6,009 bases of DNA from Ktedonobacterales bacterium (GTDB taxonomy: Bacteria > Chloroflexota > Ktedonobacteria > Ktedonobacterales > JACDGC01), in NCBI GenBank assembly GCA_013815535.1, contig JACDGC010000264.1, positions 1-6,009 of the forward strand, written 5' to 3'. Of this stretch, positions 5,990 through 6,009 are shown piece after piece. The notes under the pieces are model-generated. The model ran no database searches and was not told the origin of the DNA. It saw only the letters and a list, made by a program, of their open reading frames with translations. Positions within the stretch are counted from its first letter, which is position 1; every line of letters begins with the position of its first letter. The translations under genes were made by a program, and so were the position numbers.

Positions 5990-6009
5990 ATCGATAGCAA
6001 GCCCCGCGC

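Overview
The window is GC-rich and gene-dense and has a bacterial layout. Gaps between genes are short, Shine-Dalgarno sites are good, and codon third positions are rich in G/C. I recognise no strict taxonomic marker. The mix of a long TPR protein, a stand-alone M14 peptidase, a membrane-anchored Asp-box propeller and a protein-kinase-like protein resembles Chloroflexota genomes. That assignment is an inference of modest confidence. I see no RNA genes, CRISPR array, insertion sequence or attachment site.

Left block, + strand (1-4521). Three co-directional genes are separated by only 47 and 33 bases. The first is the 3' part of a gene for a protein built of about ten ~40-residue TPR-like helical repeats; its start lies outside the window. 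The second is a complete zinc carboxypeptidase-like M14 peptidase with all key residues present. The third is a single-pass membrane protein carrying an Asp-box beta-propeller but no visible sialidase active site. The spacing suggests one transcript. A GC-rich inverted repeat without a T-tract spans the stop codon of the first gene.

Right block, - strand (4518-6009). Two genes read toward the left block: first a kinase-fold protein that has lost every catalytic motif (a pseudokinase), then, 57 bases downstream, a GNAT acetyltransferase of the tabtoxin-resistance-like type. Their promoter region is at the right edge. It holds a TATACT -10-like hexamer, a short palindrome, a perfect 8-bp inverted repeat, and an ATG placed exactly where a leaderless transcript would start.

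The two blocks converge and their stop codons overlap by 4 bases at 4518-4521, so no terminator fits between them. The left block may form a cell-envelope or protein-turnover module (scaffold, peptidase, surface propeller). The right block may be a small regulatory pair (pseudokinase, acetyltransferase). Both functional readings rest on gene order only. The least ordinary items are the pseudokinase and its unusual leader.
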